DNA from: SbD1 sp049300095
Lineage (GTDB): Bacteria > Desulfobacterota > Syntrophobacteria > Syntrophobacterales > Syntrophobacteraceae
Reading direction: 5' to 3'
NCBI GenBank assembly: GCA_049300095.1
Contig: JBAQYM010000131.1
Location: forward strand, 1 to 64,000
DNA: 64,000 bases
The notes beneath the pieces were generated by a model. It made no database searches. It saw only the letters and a program-made list of their open reading frames with translations, and was not told where the DNA came from. How positions within the stretch are numbered: the stretch's first letter is position 1; each line of letters starts with the position of its first letter. The translations under genes and the position numbers were made by a program. This document shows, piece after piece, positions 17,439 to 25,974 of the stretch.

Positions 17439-17854
17439 TCCAGATTTTTGACATCCCGGCCGAACCCGAAGCCGAAGGTCCCGCGGGAGGCGGCTGGATG
17501 GAGGCGATTGCAAAAAAGGATAACAATGCAAATATAAAGGACAATGTAAGCACACAGGGTAAAATGGATACCCATTATGTCCCCCTGTAAATACCCCCGC
17601 CCGCATGATAGCACATTTAAAAGTGCAATAAGCACTAACATTATGTAAATACGGCTATAATTTCCATAACGGGTAACCGATATACCCTCTTTCTACCCCC
17701 TAGAGTCCCCGTTGTGTTTCCAGGCGATCCCTGCAAGATTCCCATCTAAATACATCCGTGCATCACCCGTGAAACATTGATGATACGAATGCTGCTTCAA
17801 GGCGGAGAATGTGGATATGAAGTTCGTCGAAGAACATTTGATGGGGGTAAATAA

Positions 17855-18511
17855 ATGCAACGATTCAAGCTTGCCTTAATCGGCTGTTTCTTGTTGATCG
17901 GCTTGATGGCTAATGGCGCCATGGCCGACTCCGTCACCTACAACTTTGATATGGTGCTCACAGGCGGAGGTGCTGTGCAGTCAAAGTCATTCGGGACTTT
18001 CACATTCACAGACAACGGCAATGCCGTCCTTCTGAACGTCCAACTCAACGATCCGTCCTGGAAACTGCTTGAGTTGGGTTTGAACTTCGATGAGACAAAG
18101 TTTAGCAATTCCTCCAATCTCAAGCTCGTTAATGAGACCCTCTCGATATCTGTAAATGGGGTAAAGGCGGACGGCTATTCGGGACTTTTTGACATTCAAA
18201 TTCCGAGTTCCGGCAACCTTGGGGCCGCGGGCAAGTATTCGAATACCATCACGTGGAACGGCGGGGCCAGTAACCTCGATATTAGCGATTTCAATTTTAC
18301 GGATACCGGCAATCTTCTCTATACCAGCCTGCATATCGGAAACTATGAAAACGGCTCGTCCATCTGGGTGGGCGGCTCCCCGCGCCCGGTTGCGGAACCC
18401 GCCACGCTGATACTGCTTGGATGCGGCCTGGTCGGAATTGCGGGATTTCGTAAAAGGCAACAGGCGCAAGAGCGGGCGAGGGCGGCGGGACCCGTGAGTG
18501 ACGCGGCCTAG
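17855..18511 (+). CDS. PEP-CTERM sorting domain protein A
   Basis: An exported exosortase substrate. It has a Sec signal (residues 1-25, ending GAMADS) and a beta-rich middle. The C-terminus has the tripartite sorting signal: AEP at 180-182 (variant of PEP), a hydrophobic helix at 184-198, and the basic stop FRKR at 198-201. Unusually, 17 further residues follow the basic cluster. The protein is a clear paralog of the one at 22369-22998: both share FGT(F/L)TFTDNGN, LNFD(E/D)(T/S)KFSNSS and VKADGY. GGGGG eight bases before the ATG is the ribosome site. Unlike its paralog it has no visible sigma-54 promoter; a TATAAT occurs at 17656-17661 without a good -35. Confidence 0.88.
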   Translation: MQRFKLALIGCFLLIGLMANGAMADSVTYNFDMVLTGGGAVQSKSFGTFTFTDNGNAVLLNVQLNDPSWKLLELGLNFDETKFSNSSNLKLVNETLSISVNGVKADGYSGLFDIQIPSSGNLGAAGKYSNTITWNGGASNLDISDFNFTDTGNLLYTSLHIGNYENGSSIWVGGSPRPVAEPATLILLGCGLVGIAGFRKRQQAQERARAAGPVSDAA

Positions 18512-18713
18512 CGCGCCGTCGCGCAAGCACCTTGCCGCAAAGCGGCGCGGGCGACCTCGCCCGTCCTTACCTGACACGCGCGTAAGACTTCCTTTCACAC
18601 AAGCCCGGAGGGTACAGACCATGATGAAACGTAAAACCGATCCGGACCTGCTTTTCCCGAGCCTTGTCCCGCTCGCCTTGCCGCTTGCCGCGTGTTTTCC
18701 GCAAAGTTGGCGC

Positions 18714-18742
18714 TTGACAGCGGGTCGATTGTCGTTATTGAT
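18714..18742 (+). promoter_or_regulatory. possible sigma-70 promoter for the PilZ gene
   Basis: A perfect -35 hexamer (TTGACA, 18714-18719) is followed after 17 bases by ATTGAT, a weak -10. Transcription would start about 35 bases before the PilZ gene. Confidence 0.3.
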
Positions 18743-18784
18743 GAGAACCGGACGGGGAAGCGGCGCCCTTTTCTGGAGGTTGCG

Positions 18785-19162
18785 ATGCTAAAGCGTAGAA
18801 AATACGAACGTTTTCAAGGCAAGAGCGGGGCCTTCGCCGCCCTCTTTAGGACAGGCAACCTGCCCGTGGCCGGCAAGATTGTGGACATCAGCATCGGGGG
18901 GATCAAATTCAACTATCTCTCCCTGGCCGGACTGGGAGAGGGGCAATTCAACCTCCATGTATTTGGTTCCAAGGAGCGGTTCTTTCACCTGGACCGCATC
19001 AAGTGCAAGGTCATCTATAGTTCCAAAGTCCCGGAAAAATCCTGGGGCGACCTCATTTCCTGGCACAGCGGCGTCAAGTTCGAGCGACTTTCCGAGACGA
19101 CGCTTGCGGAATTGCGGGAATTCCTCTCCGATTTCGGCGTGGCATACCCGCAGCCGCCGTGA
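18785..19162 (+). CDS. PilZ domain protein (c-di-GMP receptor candidate)
   Basis: A single-domain PilZ protein of 125 residues. The N-terminal MLKRRKYERF supplies the Arg-x3-Arg motif, and DISIGGIKF supplies the D-x-S-x-x-G motif; together these bind cyclic di-GMP in known PilZ domains. It has no signal or membrane segment, so it acts in the cytoplasm. ATG 18785 is chosen because GGAGG lies at 18775-18779 and it starts just before the Arg motif; the longer frame from 18692 has no ribosome site. Its place between a PEP-CTERM gene and an HDOD gene suggests a role in matrix or surface control. Confidence 0.85.
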   Translation: MLKRRKYERFQGKSGAFAALFRTGNLPVAGKIVDISIGGIKFNYLSLAGLGEGQFNLHVFGSKERFFHLDRIKCKVIYSSKVPEKSWGDLISWHSGVKFERLSETTLAELREFLSDFGVAYPQPP

Positions 19163-19238
19163 TCGGACCGAAGCAAGTCCGCCGGGTCTCTGTCACGGGT
19201 TCGAGGGGGCTCAGTAAGGAGCGAAATCATTGCCAGGC

Positions 19239-19276
19239 AAAAATGGCAGGGCCGGAAACGGCGCTGCCATTTTTTT
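19239..19276. terminator. bidirectional terminator between convergent genes
   Basis: Stem AAAAATGGCAG with CTGCCATTTTTTT around a 14-base GC-rich loop. The A-run and T-run on the two sides let it stop both the PilZ transcript (plus) and the HDOD transcript (minus). Confidence 0.85.
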
Positions 19277-19317
19277 GTGACCGTTCACCGCGGTGAACAG
19301 TTGCGTGCTTCCTGGAA

Positions 19318-20631
19318 TCAAGCGCCGATGAGGAGGAACCTCTTGACCTCGGCGGGAAGCAAATTGGCTTTGGCCCTGAGATTTTTCAACACCTGGTCGG
19401 CGACTTGCTCGAAGCTTCTCTCCCGCGGGCCGCAAACCGCCGTGTAGCCGGCGAGGAAGGGGTATTCGGGGGCGGAGAGGGACCTTTCGCGGGTCACGTC
19501 ATACACCGCGTGGGCAAGATGGAGCATCCCGATGTTCTTCCCGAACTCGGAAGGGATTTCAGACGGGAGCGCAAACCTGGGGAAGGACTGGTACTCGATG
19601 GTCTTACAAATGACCTCGGGAAGGTTCCACCTTTCGAGAAGCATCGCCCCGATCTTGCAGGGGTCGAGAAGTTGAATAAAAAATGCCAGCTTCGGATTCT
19701 CTGTTTCGAGGAGCAGCACAGTGCTCCTGCCTATATCGTGCAGAAGCCCGATGGTGCTTAAAAGCGAGGCCGCGTGCTTGTCGGAAAGCTGGCAGATTTC
19801 AGAGGTGATATAGGAGAGCACGATGGAATGCTGGTGGATGTCCCTGAATCTTTCGGAATCCGGCATCGTCCGTCGTATCCCTTTGGATACGAGTATCTGG
19901 TAGACCTCGTTGAAACCCATCAGCATGATGGCGTAGTGAAGGTCCGAGATCTTCTGCCGCAGTCCGTAATGGACGGAGTTGACTTCCTTGAGTACCTCCC
20001 CGACCAGGGAAGGGTCCTGCTTGGCGAGTTCCGTCACGCGTTTTGCAGAGGAATTGTCGCTAAGGAGCATCTCGATGAGTTGCGTTACATGAATGGGCAA
20101 CCGGGGGATTCTTTTTATCAGATTTAAAATCAGCTCGGATTCCTCGTACTTCTTCCTGAATCTCTCGGCTTCGACGACCAGTTGATGCGTAAGGGAGGCC
20201 CTTTGGGTCTGGGTGGATGCGAGGCTCTGGCCAAGTCCGAGGATTCGGGCGCTGTAGACGGCGCCGATGTGTCTGTGAAGTGCGAGCTGAATGTCCGGGG
20301 CGAGGGTATTGAACGCGGCCGGACTCAGGATGAGCGCCCTCGACGGCTCACCGGCCAGAACGGCCGACACGGAAGGATCGGAATCAAAGAGGGCCTGCTC
20401 ATAGATCAGATCGCCCTGCCCGAAATGTATGCCCCCCCGTCCCCCATGGGTCGTCATCACCTCGAATGAGCCGTTCAATACGAGGCTCAACCCCGGCGGT
20501 CGCTGCGCCCTTTTCAGCAACGCCTGGCCCTTGGAGAGGACTTGGATCGTACCGGCATTGTAGATGGCGATGCGTTCCTTTTTGCCAAGCACGGCATCAA
20601 GGTTCGTGAGGTTCGCATGTGGTTCGATCAT
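19318..20631 (-). CDS. cNMP-binding-like plus HDOD domain regulator
   Basis: A cytoplasmic signalling protein of 437 residues. Residues about 18-125 resemble a cyclic-nucleotide-binding/Crp-like sensor (LNGSFEVMTTHGGRGGIHFGQGDLIYE). Residues about 165-370 form an HDOD domain (LIKRIPRLPIHVTQLIEMLL, LAKQDPSLVGEVLKEVNS, LLHDIGRSTVLL with the HD pair). HDOD proteins are non-hydrolytic HD relatives that act in signalling, often linked to c-di-GMP. A sigma-54-type promoter lies 58 bases upstream, and a divergent GGDEF-like gene follows with its own. Ligand and partner are unknown. Confidence 0.85.
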   Translation of the reverse strand: MIEPHANLTNLDAVLGKKERIAIYNAGTIQVLSKGQALLKRAQRPPGLSLVLNGSFEVMTTHGGRGGIHFGQGDLIYEQALFDSDPSVSAVLAGEPSRALILSPAAFNTLAPDIQLALHRHIGAVYSARILGLGQSLASTQTQRASLTHQLVVEAERFRKKYEESELILNLIKRIPRLPIHVTQLIEMLLSDNSSAKRVTELAKQDPSLVGEVLKEVNSVHYGLRQKISDLHYAIMLMGFNEVYQILVSKGIRRTMPDSERFRDIHQHSIVLSYITSEICQLSDKHAASLLSTIGLLHDIGRSTVLLLETENPKLAFFIQLLDPCKIGAMLLERWNLPEVICKTIEYQSFPRFALPSEIPSEFGKNIGMLHLAHAVYDVTRERSLSAPEYPFLAGYTAVCGPRERSFEQVADQVLKNLRAKANLLPAEVKRFLLIGA

Positions 20632-20688
20632 GGCTATTCCCGCAAATATAAGAGGCTGAAATCAATTCCCGGAAACCTCTGTGCTTGA

Positions 20689-20704
20689 AGCAAACTCGAT
20701 GCCG
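20689..20704 (-). promoter_or_regulatory. sigma-54-type promoter for the HDOD gene
   Basis: On the minus strand the site reads CGGCATCGAGTTTGCT, with GG and GC at the required 10-base separation and a perfect TTGC. It matches nine of the twelve defined positions of TGGCACG-N4-TTGCW and lies 58 bases before the ATG. Confidence 0.55.
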
Positions 20705-21172
20705 GTTCGGCCTGTGACAAAGTGGGGATGCCACCCGGCAACGGGTAGAGACGGCAAATCATGAAATACGGACTGTCCTGTAATTGTAACTCGACGCCGT
20801 TCGCCTGAAACGGGGCCGCCCTCCGTGCCGCCGTGGCCTTCGCTTTGGCTGAATCCCGGGAAGTTTACCAGAATTTCAGCGACCGACAAAGGAGGAACTG
20901 GCCCGAGGGTCCGGGCGTAAAGATTGCGACCTGTCGGCGCGTGGTTTGCCCCGCGATGAGTTCCGCAAGGCGACACTCGTATTACGAAACCGTGATTACC
21001 AAGTGTAATCCACAATTTCGATACCGAAATACAAAGCTGTAATTCGAAGGGTCCTCGTAACACCGAAGAAGGGGCCAACTTCACCATTCTGCTGCACTAT
21101 ATAGCTAATATTACACGATATTATCAGATTACCCCTTCCCGAATTCCACTCCTGAAAAAGTGACATCGCCGC
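20705..21172. other. divergent intergenic region
   Basis: No gene is seen. AT-rich inverted repeats occur near the right end: GATTAC with GTAATC (about 20993-21010), and TAATAT with ATATTA around 21108-21125. Since sigma-54 promoters flank the region on both sides, these are candidate activator sites, but no consensus could be drawn. Confidence 0.35.
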
Positions 21173-21188
21173 TGGTATCGTTCTTGCC
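21173..21188 (+). promoter_or_regulatory. sigma-54-type promoter for the GGDEF-like gene
   Basis: The site reads TGGTATCGTTCTTGCC: TGG and TTGC elements at the exact -24/-12 spacing with two mismatches in the -24 half. It lies about 100 bases before ATG 21289, and it overlaps an alternative GTG start at 21160, which argues against that start. Confidence 0.5.
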
Positions 21189-21288
21189 TTATGTACTCGT
21201 TAAGGTGGCGCGCTGTCGCGTCATCAAGGGAGCGGACCGCGCGGAAGCGAGGGACGCAAAATTATCGGCCCAATTCTTGGAGCAAACA

Positions 21289-21834
21289 ATGTCCCTCACA
21301 CATACATTCGGCAATAACACAAAATCATTTATGGGTTTCGGCGGAGAAATGAACGATCCGGGGGCTGCGGAGTTCAGCGAGAGGGCTTTCAGAAAAACTC
21401 TCCTCCTCGAACTCAAGAGGACGGCGATATCAAAGCGGCCGTTTATTCTCATGCTGGTGTCGCTTGCAGACATTCCGGTCGGCTACAACGGACACGGCCC
21501 GCGAGGGAAGGCTGTGGCCTCGCTCGCCTCGGCAATCAGGGACACGGACGTGGTCGGCTGGTACAGGACGAACCATGTGCTGGGTATTCTCTACACCGAA
21601 ATCGGCAGCTCCGCCAGACTGGCGGTCGATTCCATCATGGAGAGGGTCAATGAATGCCTGGCCTGCTGCCTCAGCGCGGAAGACATGAAGCGGTTGAGCA
21701 TGGCCGTTTACCTGCTGCCGAAGAAGCACCTGACAAAAGACAGGTCAAAGGGCGGTGCGGCGTATCCCGGGTTCGTCGAGGCGCATTCCCCTCAGGAAAG
21801 CGATGTGCTGCCGGAGGCGCAGTCATTCCATTAA
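21289..21834 (+). CDS. stand-alone degenerate GGDEF-like domain protein
   Basis: A soluble 181-residue protein closely related to the N-terminal domain of the sugar transferase at 30019: the shared core includes IPVGYNGHGP, LASAIRDTDVVGWYR and LGILYTEI, with roughly 55-60% identity over 55 residues. The layout (basic helix, F-I-L-M-L strand, R-D-x-D, then a strand where GGDEF enzymes have RYGGDEF) resembles a GGDEF fold. The signature itself is gone, reading GWYRTNHVLGI, so diguanylate cyclase activity is not expected. ATG 21289 follows TTGGAG and gives the same N-terminal length as the paralog. It may sense a nucleotide or bind the transferase; that is inference. Confidence 0.7.
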   Translation: MSLTHTFGNNTKSFMGFGGEMNDPGAAEFSERAFRKTLLLELKRTAISKRPFILMLVSLADIPVGYNGHGPRGKAVASLASAIRDTDVVGWYRTNHVLGILYTEIGSSARLAVDSIMERVNECLACCLSAEDMKRLSMAVYLLPKKHLTKDRSKGGAAYPGFVEAHSPQESDVLPEAQSFH

Positions 21835-21910
21835 GGAAGGGATCGGCGCCGGAGCCACGAAACAAGCGAAGACCCCGCAGCCGGGAGAACGGGAAGCAAA
21901 ACACGGGCAA

Positions 21911-21955
21911 AAGAGGGCGCATTCAGGCTTGCACTGAAGCGCCCTCTTACTTTTT
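21911..21955 (+). terminator. terminator of the GGDEF-like gene
   Basis: A 14- to 15-bp stem, AAGAGGGCGC with GCGCCCTCTT extended inward by TTCAG and CTGAA, is followed by ACTTTTTG. It starts 77 bases after the stop codon. Confidence 0.85.
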
Positions 21956-21996
21956 GATAAGAGTGTAATCTCTTCATGCATGCCACGAACATTGGG

Positions 21997-22065
21997 GTGG
22001 GAGCGGCTTTCAGCCTCGATTGCTTTGCGCCCGGTACGTCACTCGCGGCTGGAAGCCGCTCCCAC
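21997..22065. repeat. palindromic repeat (GTGGGAGCGGC family)
   Basis: The 19-bp arms GTGGGAGCGGCTTTCAGCC and GGCTGGAAGCCGCTCCCAC flank a 31-base loop. REP-like elements of this type are common in Proteobacteria. It is part of the gene-free stretch 21956-22283. Confidence 0.75.
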
Positions 22066-22283
22066 GGATTGACTGGTAAGTTGGCTCCGATTCCGCACCA
22101 CTCCAACGTGATTGCAAGTGCCGAGACCAATACGGACCACTTAAAGCACATACGGCTTAAAGCACATACGGCGGGCAAGCCCGTGGGGCTGACTGGCGGG
22201 CATCCAGCCTGCCGGCCGATGCTGAATGCCCGCACCCCGCTCCGATTCGGGGGGACCACGGGGAACGACTCTCCGGGAACGGC

Positions 22284-22324
22284 ACAAAAAGAAGCGAGCA
22301 CGGAGGAAAGGGCTCCGTGCTCGC
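22284..22324 (-). terminator. terminator of PEP-CTERM gene B
   Basis: On the minus strand GCGAGCACGGAG pairs perfectly with CTCCGTGCTCGC across a seven-base loop and is followed by TTCTTTTTG. It begins 45 bases after the stop codon. Confidence 0.85.
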
Positions 22325-22368
22325 GCGGGGTGTTACGGGGTGGTTATCGGTTGGTTGGAAACCGGGCG

Positions 22369-22998
22369 CTACTTACACGGAACAGGTTTGAGCCTCTTGC
22401 CGAATAGCGCCACACTTATCAGGCCTATGCCAAGGAGGAGCAGCGTGCCCGGTTCGGAAACCGGGACCGGGCTCGAAGTGGCTCCGAGCCACACGGAAGA
22501 CCCTCCATCCAGGTTCCCCACATGGATGGCGGCGAAGAGTTGATTGAGCGTATCCTGGAATGTGAGATCGGCTATGCCGAGATGGGAAAACCCATAATTC
22601 CACTTCATGGTGCCCGAGTATTTGCCGTAGGTCCCTATGTTGCCATGCGCCGGAATTTCGATGTCGAACTTTCCGGCATAGCCGTCGGCCTTGACGGCAT
22701 TCTTACTGATGTCCAGGCTCTGGTTGGAGAGGGTCAAAACCGATGAGTTCGAGAACTTCGAATCGTCGAAATTCAGATCGACCGCGAGAATTTTGTAATT
22801 GGGGTTGGTGAGGTTAACGCTCAAATTCACGAAATTGCCGTTATCGGTAAATGTCAGGGTGCCAAATGATGTCACGGACGTAATGCCCGAACCCGATGCG
22901 ACGGTATCGAGATTGAATGTAATTGAATCGGCCTCGGAGCGGGTGGACGTAAACCCGATCGCCATAAGCAAAGTCATGAGAATAATTAGTTTTTTCAT
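22369..22998 (-). CDS. PEP-CTERM sorting domain protein B
   Basis: A 209-residue exported exosortase substrate and close paralog of protein A (17855-18511). Signal peptide at 1-23 (KKLIILMTLLMAIGFTST). The sorting signal is SEP (about 181-183) plus GTLLLLGIGLISVALF and the basic GKRLK, with six further residues. The middle is beta-rich and has no Cys. The ATG at 22998 is chosen because it opens a good signal peptide and lies about 75 bases after a sigma-54 promoter; a longer frame from 23076 would start inside that promoter. A terminator follows the gene, so it is monocistronic. Confidence 0.9.
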   Translation of the reverse strand: MKKLIILMTLLMAIGFTSTRSEADSITFNLDTVASGSGITSVTSFGTLTFTDNGNFVNLSVNLTNPNYKILAVDLNFDDSKFSNSSVLTLSNQSLDISKNAVKADGYAGKFDIEIPAHGNIGTYGKYSGTMKWNYGFSHLGIADLTFQDTLNQLFAAIHVGNLDGGSSVWLGATSSPVPVSEPGTLLLLGIGLISVALFGKRLKPVPCK

Positions 22999-23071
22999 TT
23001 CGCACCTCATATCCGAAAACACTCTGGTTGTGATCTGCTCACCAACTGAACTCGTCTTGAATATACCATTT

Positions 23072-23087
23072 GGCAATTCTCGTGCCT
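23072..23087 (-). promoter_or_regulatory. sigma-54 promoter of PEP-CTERM gene B
   Basis: The minus strand reads AGGCACGAGAATTGCC. It matches the -24/-12 consensus TGGCACG-N4-TTGCW at all core positions except the first T and last base, with exact spacing. It lies about 75 bases upstream of the start codon. Confidence 0.85.
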
Positions 23088-23618
23088 TACCGGTATATCC
23101 TTGCCTGGGGCCGTTTTGTGGGACTCCGCGTCCTGCTCGGGAAGAATTCGGGTTACCGTTTTGAAATTCGCAGTACGTAATCCGAATTCGAGTCCCAACC
23201 GGGTGACCGGGCGACGGACCTCAGCGTCCCAAGGGGCGTGGGGACCGGATTTGACGGAGGAATACCTCAATGGCGGAAAGAACGGGATAACTATTCGCAT
23301 AAGCGCCTGGCTGCTGGATAGTAACCAGTAGGCTATAAGGGGGGGGGCAAGTTTGAATTTACGGTTAAACAGCGTGGTTGATCGTAGAGAAGAATTAAGA
23401 TGGGGAAGGAACTGTTACTGCGGGATGGGGCCGAAACGGGAGCCGGTTGCGCCTATCTATAAGTAACCGTATGGTGTTCGGCCGGGGCCATGGCGAAGGC
23501 GGAAAAATGAAAGTGCCGGACAGAGGCGTCCGGCATCGCACGCCGATACTGCAAAAGGAATTCACGGGATAGTGCGCCGGGAGCGAAGTACATGCGGCGC
23601 GGGTGGTTGGATCACGTT
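23088..23618. other. gene-free stretch
   Basis: No coding pattern, terminator or clear repeat was found apart from a poly-G tract near 23340. The left part probably carries upstream activator sites for the adjacent sigma-54 promoter, but none can be named. Confidence 0.4.
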
Positions 23619-23879
23619 CTATTCGGGATCGGCGGCGACCTTTCCGGGCGTCCGCATCAACCGCATACTTTGAGTCATCGAATAGTCCGACGATTCGTCC
23701 ATCTTGGAGGATGAACGCTTCTTGGGCAGAACGATTTCGACGTTGTCGTATTCTTTTTCCACCAACTCCACTATCAGGTCGTTCATCGTAACGTTAAGGT
23801 CGGCAGCCAGCAGCCTGAGTTTTCGGTGGGTCTCCTCAGACAGTCTCAACTGAAGCTGTTTACGTTTATCATCTTCCAT
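23619..23879 (-). CDS. ribbon-helix-helix (CopG/Arc-type) protein
   Basis: An 86-residue protein whose first 50 residues fit the ribbon-helix-helix fold: a beta strand KQLQLRLSEETHRKLRLLA, then LNVTMNDLIVELVEKEY as the second helix. A basic and Ser-rich tail follows. The ribosome site AAGGAAGGA precedes the ATG. Such proteins are dimeric DNA-binding repressors, often antitoxins, but no toxin gene adjoins it, so a stand-alone regulator is more likely. Its target could be its own promoter or the neighbouring surface genes; the sequence does not say. Confidence 0.75.
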   Translation of the reverse strand: MEDDKRKQLQLRLSEETHRKLRLLAADLNVTMNDLIVELVEKEYDNVEIVLPKKRSSSKMDESSDYSMTQSMRLMRTPGKVAADPE

Positions 23880-24528
23880 TGCAGTTCCTTCCTTTCAGCC
23901 TTCCGGATTTGTTTTTTGGCATAGTCCGCAGAGCTTATAAAAATACATTATCGCCGACATTGGTGTCAATTACTTTAGCTCGGCGGCGGAAGGCGCGCCG
24001 AATTCCCGCCGCGGTCGCTCACGGGTCCTTGCGCATAATGCCGCACGGGTGGCGGCCGGTGTTTTCCTGGTGTCTGTTCCGCCCGGGGCGGCCGGTGGAC
24101 GGATTTGCGCTCTTTCAAAGGCGCCCCCGCCCCGTGGCTTGATTTTACTTGTAGGATGAGAAATAGGGCAATAAGATAGTAACATCTACGGGAAGGTATC
24201 AATATTTCCCAACAGACCGCCCCCTTTACCGGCCAAACCAAATTGTATATTATCCCGAGTCACATTTTGCTCAATTTTGGGGAAAAATGTGACGATTTTG
24301 GAAATTAGCGGGGAATGTAATCGAGTTGGCGGAGCTGTATCATCGGGCGCCGCCGCGCTGGTTCGCGCGCCGTCCCGGCAGCATTCCCCGTCGTGCCGGC
24401 CGTTGAAGGCGCGTGAAATGGTTCCGTTGCACTCGAATATTTGAAACCCCCGCCCGCGTTGCGACCGGCATACGGGGTGGAAGCAGTCCGCGGGGGAGAT
24501 CAGCCGCTTATGGAACAGGTCGATTGAT
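23880..24528. other. gene-free stretch with inverted repeat 24260-24292
   Basis: No gene was seen. An inverted repeat with 9-bp arms, TCACATTTT and AAAATGTGA, lies at 24260-24292 in an AT-rich patch about 240 bases before the nuclease-fold gene and could be an operator. Confidence 0.4.
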
Positions 24529-25089
24529 ATGAATACAACATCGGATTATATATGTAGCCGCGGATTCGTACGTATATTATTAGTCTCGTTATGCATATTG
24601 TTTGTCTGCCTCTCGTCATGTTATGCGGATTTGGGGAAGGTTGTTGAAGTTCGGGAAGGCGACCTGCTGATGATTGCTACCAATGGGACAACGCAAAAAA
24701 TCCGGTTATATGGGGTCATGTGCCCGGTTAAGGGGCAACCGTTCCATGAAGATGCGCGCATGCTGACGAATTTCCTGTGTTTGCAGAAAAGTGTCGATTT
24801 TACCCCGATGTATCGCGCCGCCGACGATGTGGTGTATGCCCTCGTAAGAATCGACGGGACCAAGTATTTCTTGAATGAGCGCCTGATGGGCTACGGAATG
24901 GCCTGGGTCAAGCCGACCGAGTGCAAGGCGTCGTTATGCAATGAGTGGAGAAAACTGGAAAGAATCGCCCGGGAAAATGCAATCGGACTCTGGGGGGCGC
25001 CGTCTCCGGTTCCGCCCTGGGAGTGGGCGAGGGAAAAAAGAAAGGACATGTATCATCGAAGCCGCGAGGCCCCTAACAAGCAGGAATGA
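24529..25089 (+). CDS. exported nuclease-fold (SNase-like) protein lacking catalytic residues
   Basis: A secreted 186-residue protein with a signal peptide ending about residue 34 (LCILFVCLSSCYA). The rest follows the staphylococcal-nuclease OB fold: GKVVEVREGDLLMI, IRLYGVMCPVKGQPF, LNERLMGYGMAWV, and ARENAIGLWG. In active homologs the second block reads G-I-D-A-P-E and a later block Y-G-R. Here the Asp and Glu are replaced (GVMCPV) and the Arg block reads DDVVYALV. Two of three catalytic residues and a calcium ligand therefore seem lost, so it may be a binding protein. It lies 135 bases before the EPS export gene, which has its own promoter. Confidence 0.75.
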   Translation: MNTTSDYICSRGFVRILLVSLCILFVCLSSCYADLGKVVEVREGDLLMIATNGTTQKIRLYGVMCPVKGQPFHEDARMLTNFLCLQKSVDFTPMYRAADDVVYALVRIDGTKYFLNERLMGYGMAWVKPTECKASLCNEWRKLERIARENAIGLWGAPSPVPPWEWAREKRKDMYHRSREAPNKQE

Positions 25090-25142
25090 TTACTCGTTTG
25101 TACCTGCATTGGGTGTTTTTTCTCCCCCCTCCGACTATCTTA

Positions 25143-25171
25143 TTGAAAGCAGGGGGGAATTACCCTATAAT
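25143..25171 (+). promoter_or_regulatory. sigma-70 promoter of the EPS locus
   Basis: TTGAAA (25143-25148), a 17-base spacer and a perfect TATAAT (25166-25171), 53 bases before the first EPS gene. It is the best housekeeping-type promoter seen in the window. Confidence 0.75.
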
Positions 25172-25224
25172 CGGTCCAAACTCCGCCCTGGACTGATCTA
25201 AAACCCTAAAAATGCAGGTAAAAA

Positions 25225-25971
25225 ATGAGATTGAGAACGTTGCTGCTTCTTGTTCTTTCACTTTTGGTTTACTGCTGCGGGCCGTTTAGCGAAAACGCCA
25301 AGAAGGTGGGGCTTCCGGGCACTGAGGTTCCTCCGATGGAATCGGAGTACCGGATCCGAGTTGGGGACAAACTGTCCATTAAGCTTTTCTACAATCCGGA
25401 CCTCAACCAGGAGTGTATTGTCAGGCCGGACGGGAGAATTTCCCTGCTGCTGGTGCAGGACATAAATGCCGCCGGACGGACCCCGCGAGAGCTGACGGTG
25501 GAACTCAACCAGATTTATGACAAATATCTCCAGCAACCCGAGGTTGTTGTGATTGTCAATTCGTTTGCTGGGCACAAGGTTTTTGTGGGCGGCGAGGTGA
25601 ACCTGCCCGGCGCCAAGGATATTTCCGGACCGACAACGGTTCTCCAGGCCGTCTATCTTGCCCTCGGATTCAAGGACACCGCTCGCCTGAACGAGGTGGT
25701 GCTTATCAGGAGAGGACCGGATTTCAAGCCCTACCTCGTTGCTCTCGACATTGAAAAGGCGATGAAAGGCATTGACATCAAACAGGACGTATTTCTGCAG
25801 CCTTATGATATAGTGCTTGTCCCACGGTCCAATATTGCGGATGTGAATCTTTGGATAAACCAGTATCTCCGCACCCCTCTCAGCGTGCCTCGCGATTTTC
25901 TCTATTATTACCAGTTTGGAGAGGCCGTGAGAGCGGGGACCGTTGGTACGTCCGGTATTGGTGGTTTTTAG
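25225..25971 (+). CDS. polysaccharide export protein (Wza-like)
   Basis: An outer-membrane or periplasmic component for exopolysaccharide export. A signal peptide (RLRTLLLLVLSLLVYCC) ends near C17/C18, and a lipid anchor is possible though the residue before the Cys is atypical. Residues 42-117 form the poly-export domain (YRIRVGDKLSIKLFYNPDL, VRPDGRISL, YLQQPEVVVIV). An SLBB domain follows (HKVFVGGEVNLPGA, LGFKDTARLNEVVLIRR). At 248 residues it is shorter than Escherichia Wza (about 380) and resembles PEP-CTERM-linked EpsA-type proteins. It is first in the EPS operon, three bases before the chain-length gene. Confidence 0.9.
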   Translation: MRLRTLLLLVLSLLVYCCGPFSENAKKVGLPGTEVPPMESEYRIRVGDKLSIKLFYNPDLNQECIVRPDGRISLLLVQDINAAGRTPRELTVELNQIYDKYLQQPEVVVIVNSFAGHKVFVGGEVNLPGAKDISGPTTVLQAVYLALGFKDTARLNEVVLIRRGPDFKPYLVALDIEKAMKGIDIKQDVFLQPYDIVLVPRSNIADVNLWINQYLRTPLSVPRDFLYYYQFGEAVRAGTVGTSGIGGF

Positions 25972-25974
25972 CGC

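Noticed and set aside
17656..17661. TATAAT as promoter of PEP-CTERM gene A
   Set aside because: No acceptable -35 box lies 16-18 bases upstream, and the distance to the gene is almost 200 bases, so it is not called.
18709..18723. TTGGCGCTTGACAGC as a sigma-54 site for PilZ
   Set aside because: The GG-to-GC distance is one base too short for a -24/-12 promoter, a spacing that sigma-54 rarely tolerates.
18621..18791. Short open frame before the PilZ gene with a GGAGG site
   Set aside because: The 56-residue product has no recognisable pattern and its frame overlaps the PilZ leader; support is too weak to call a gene.
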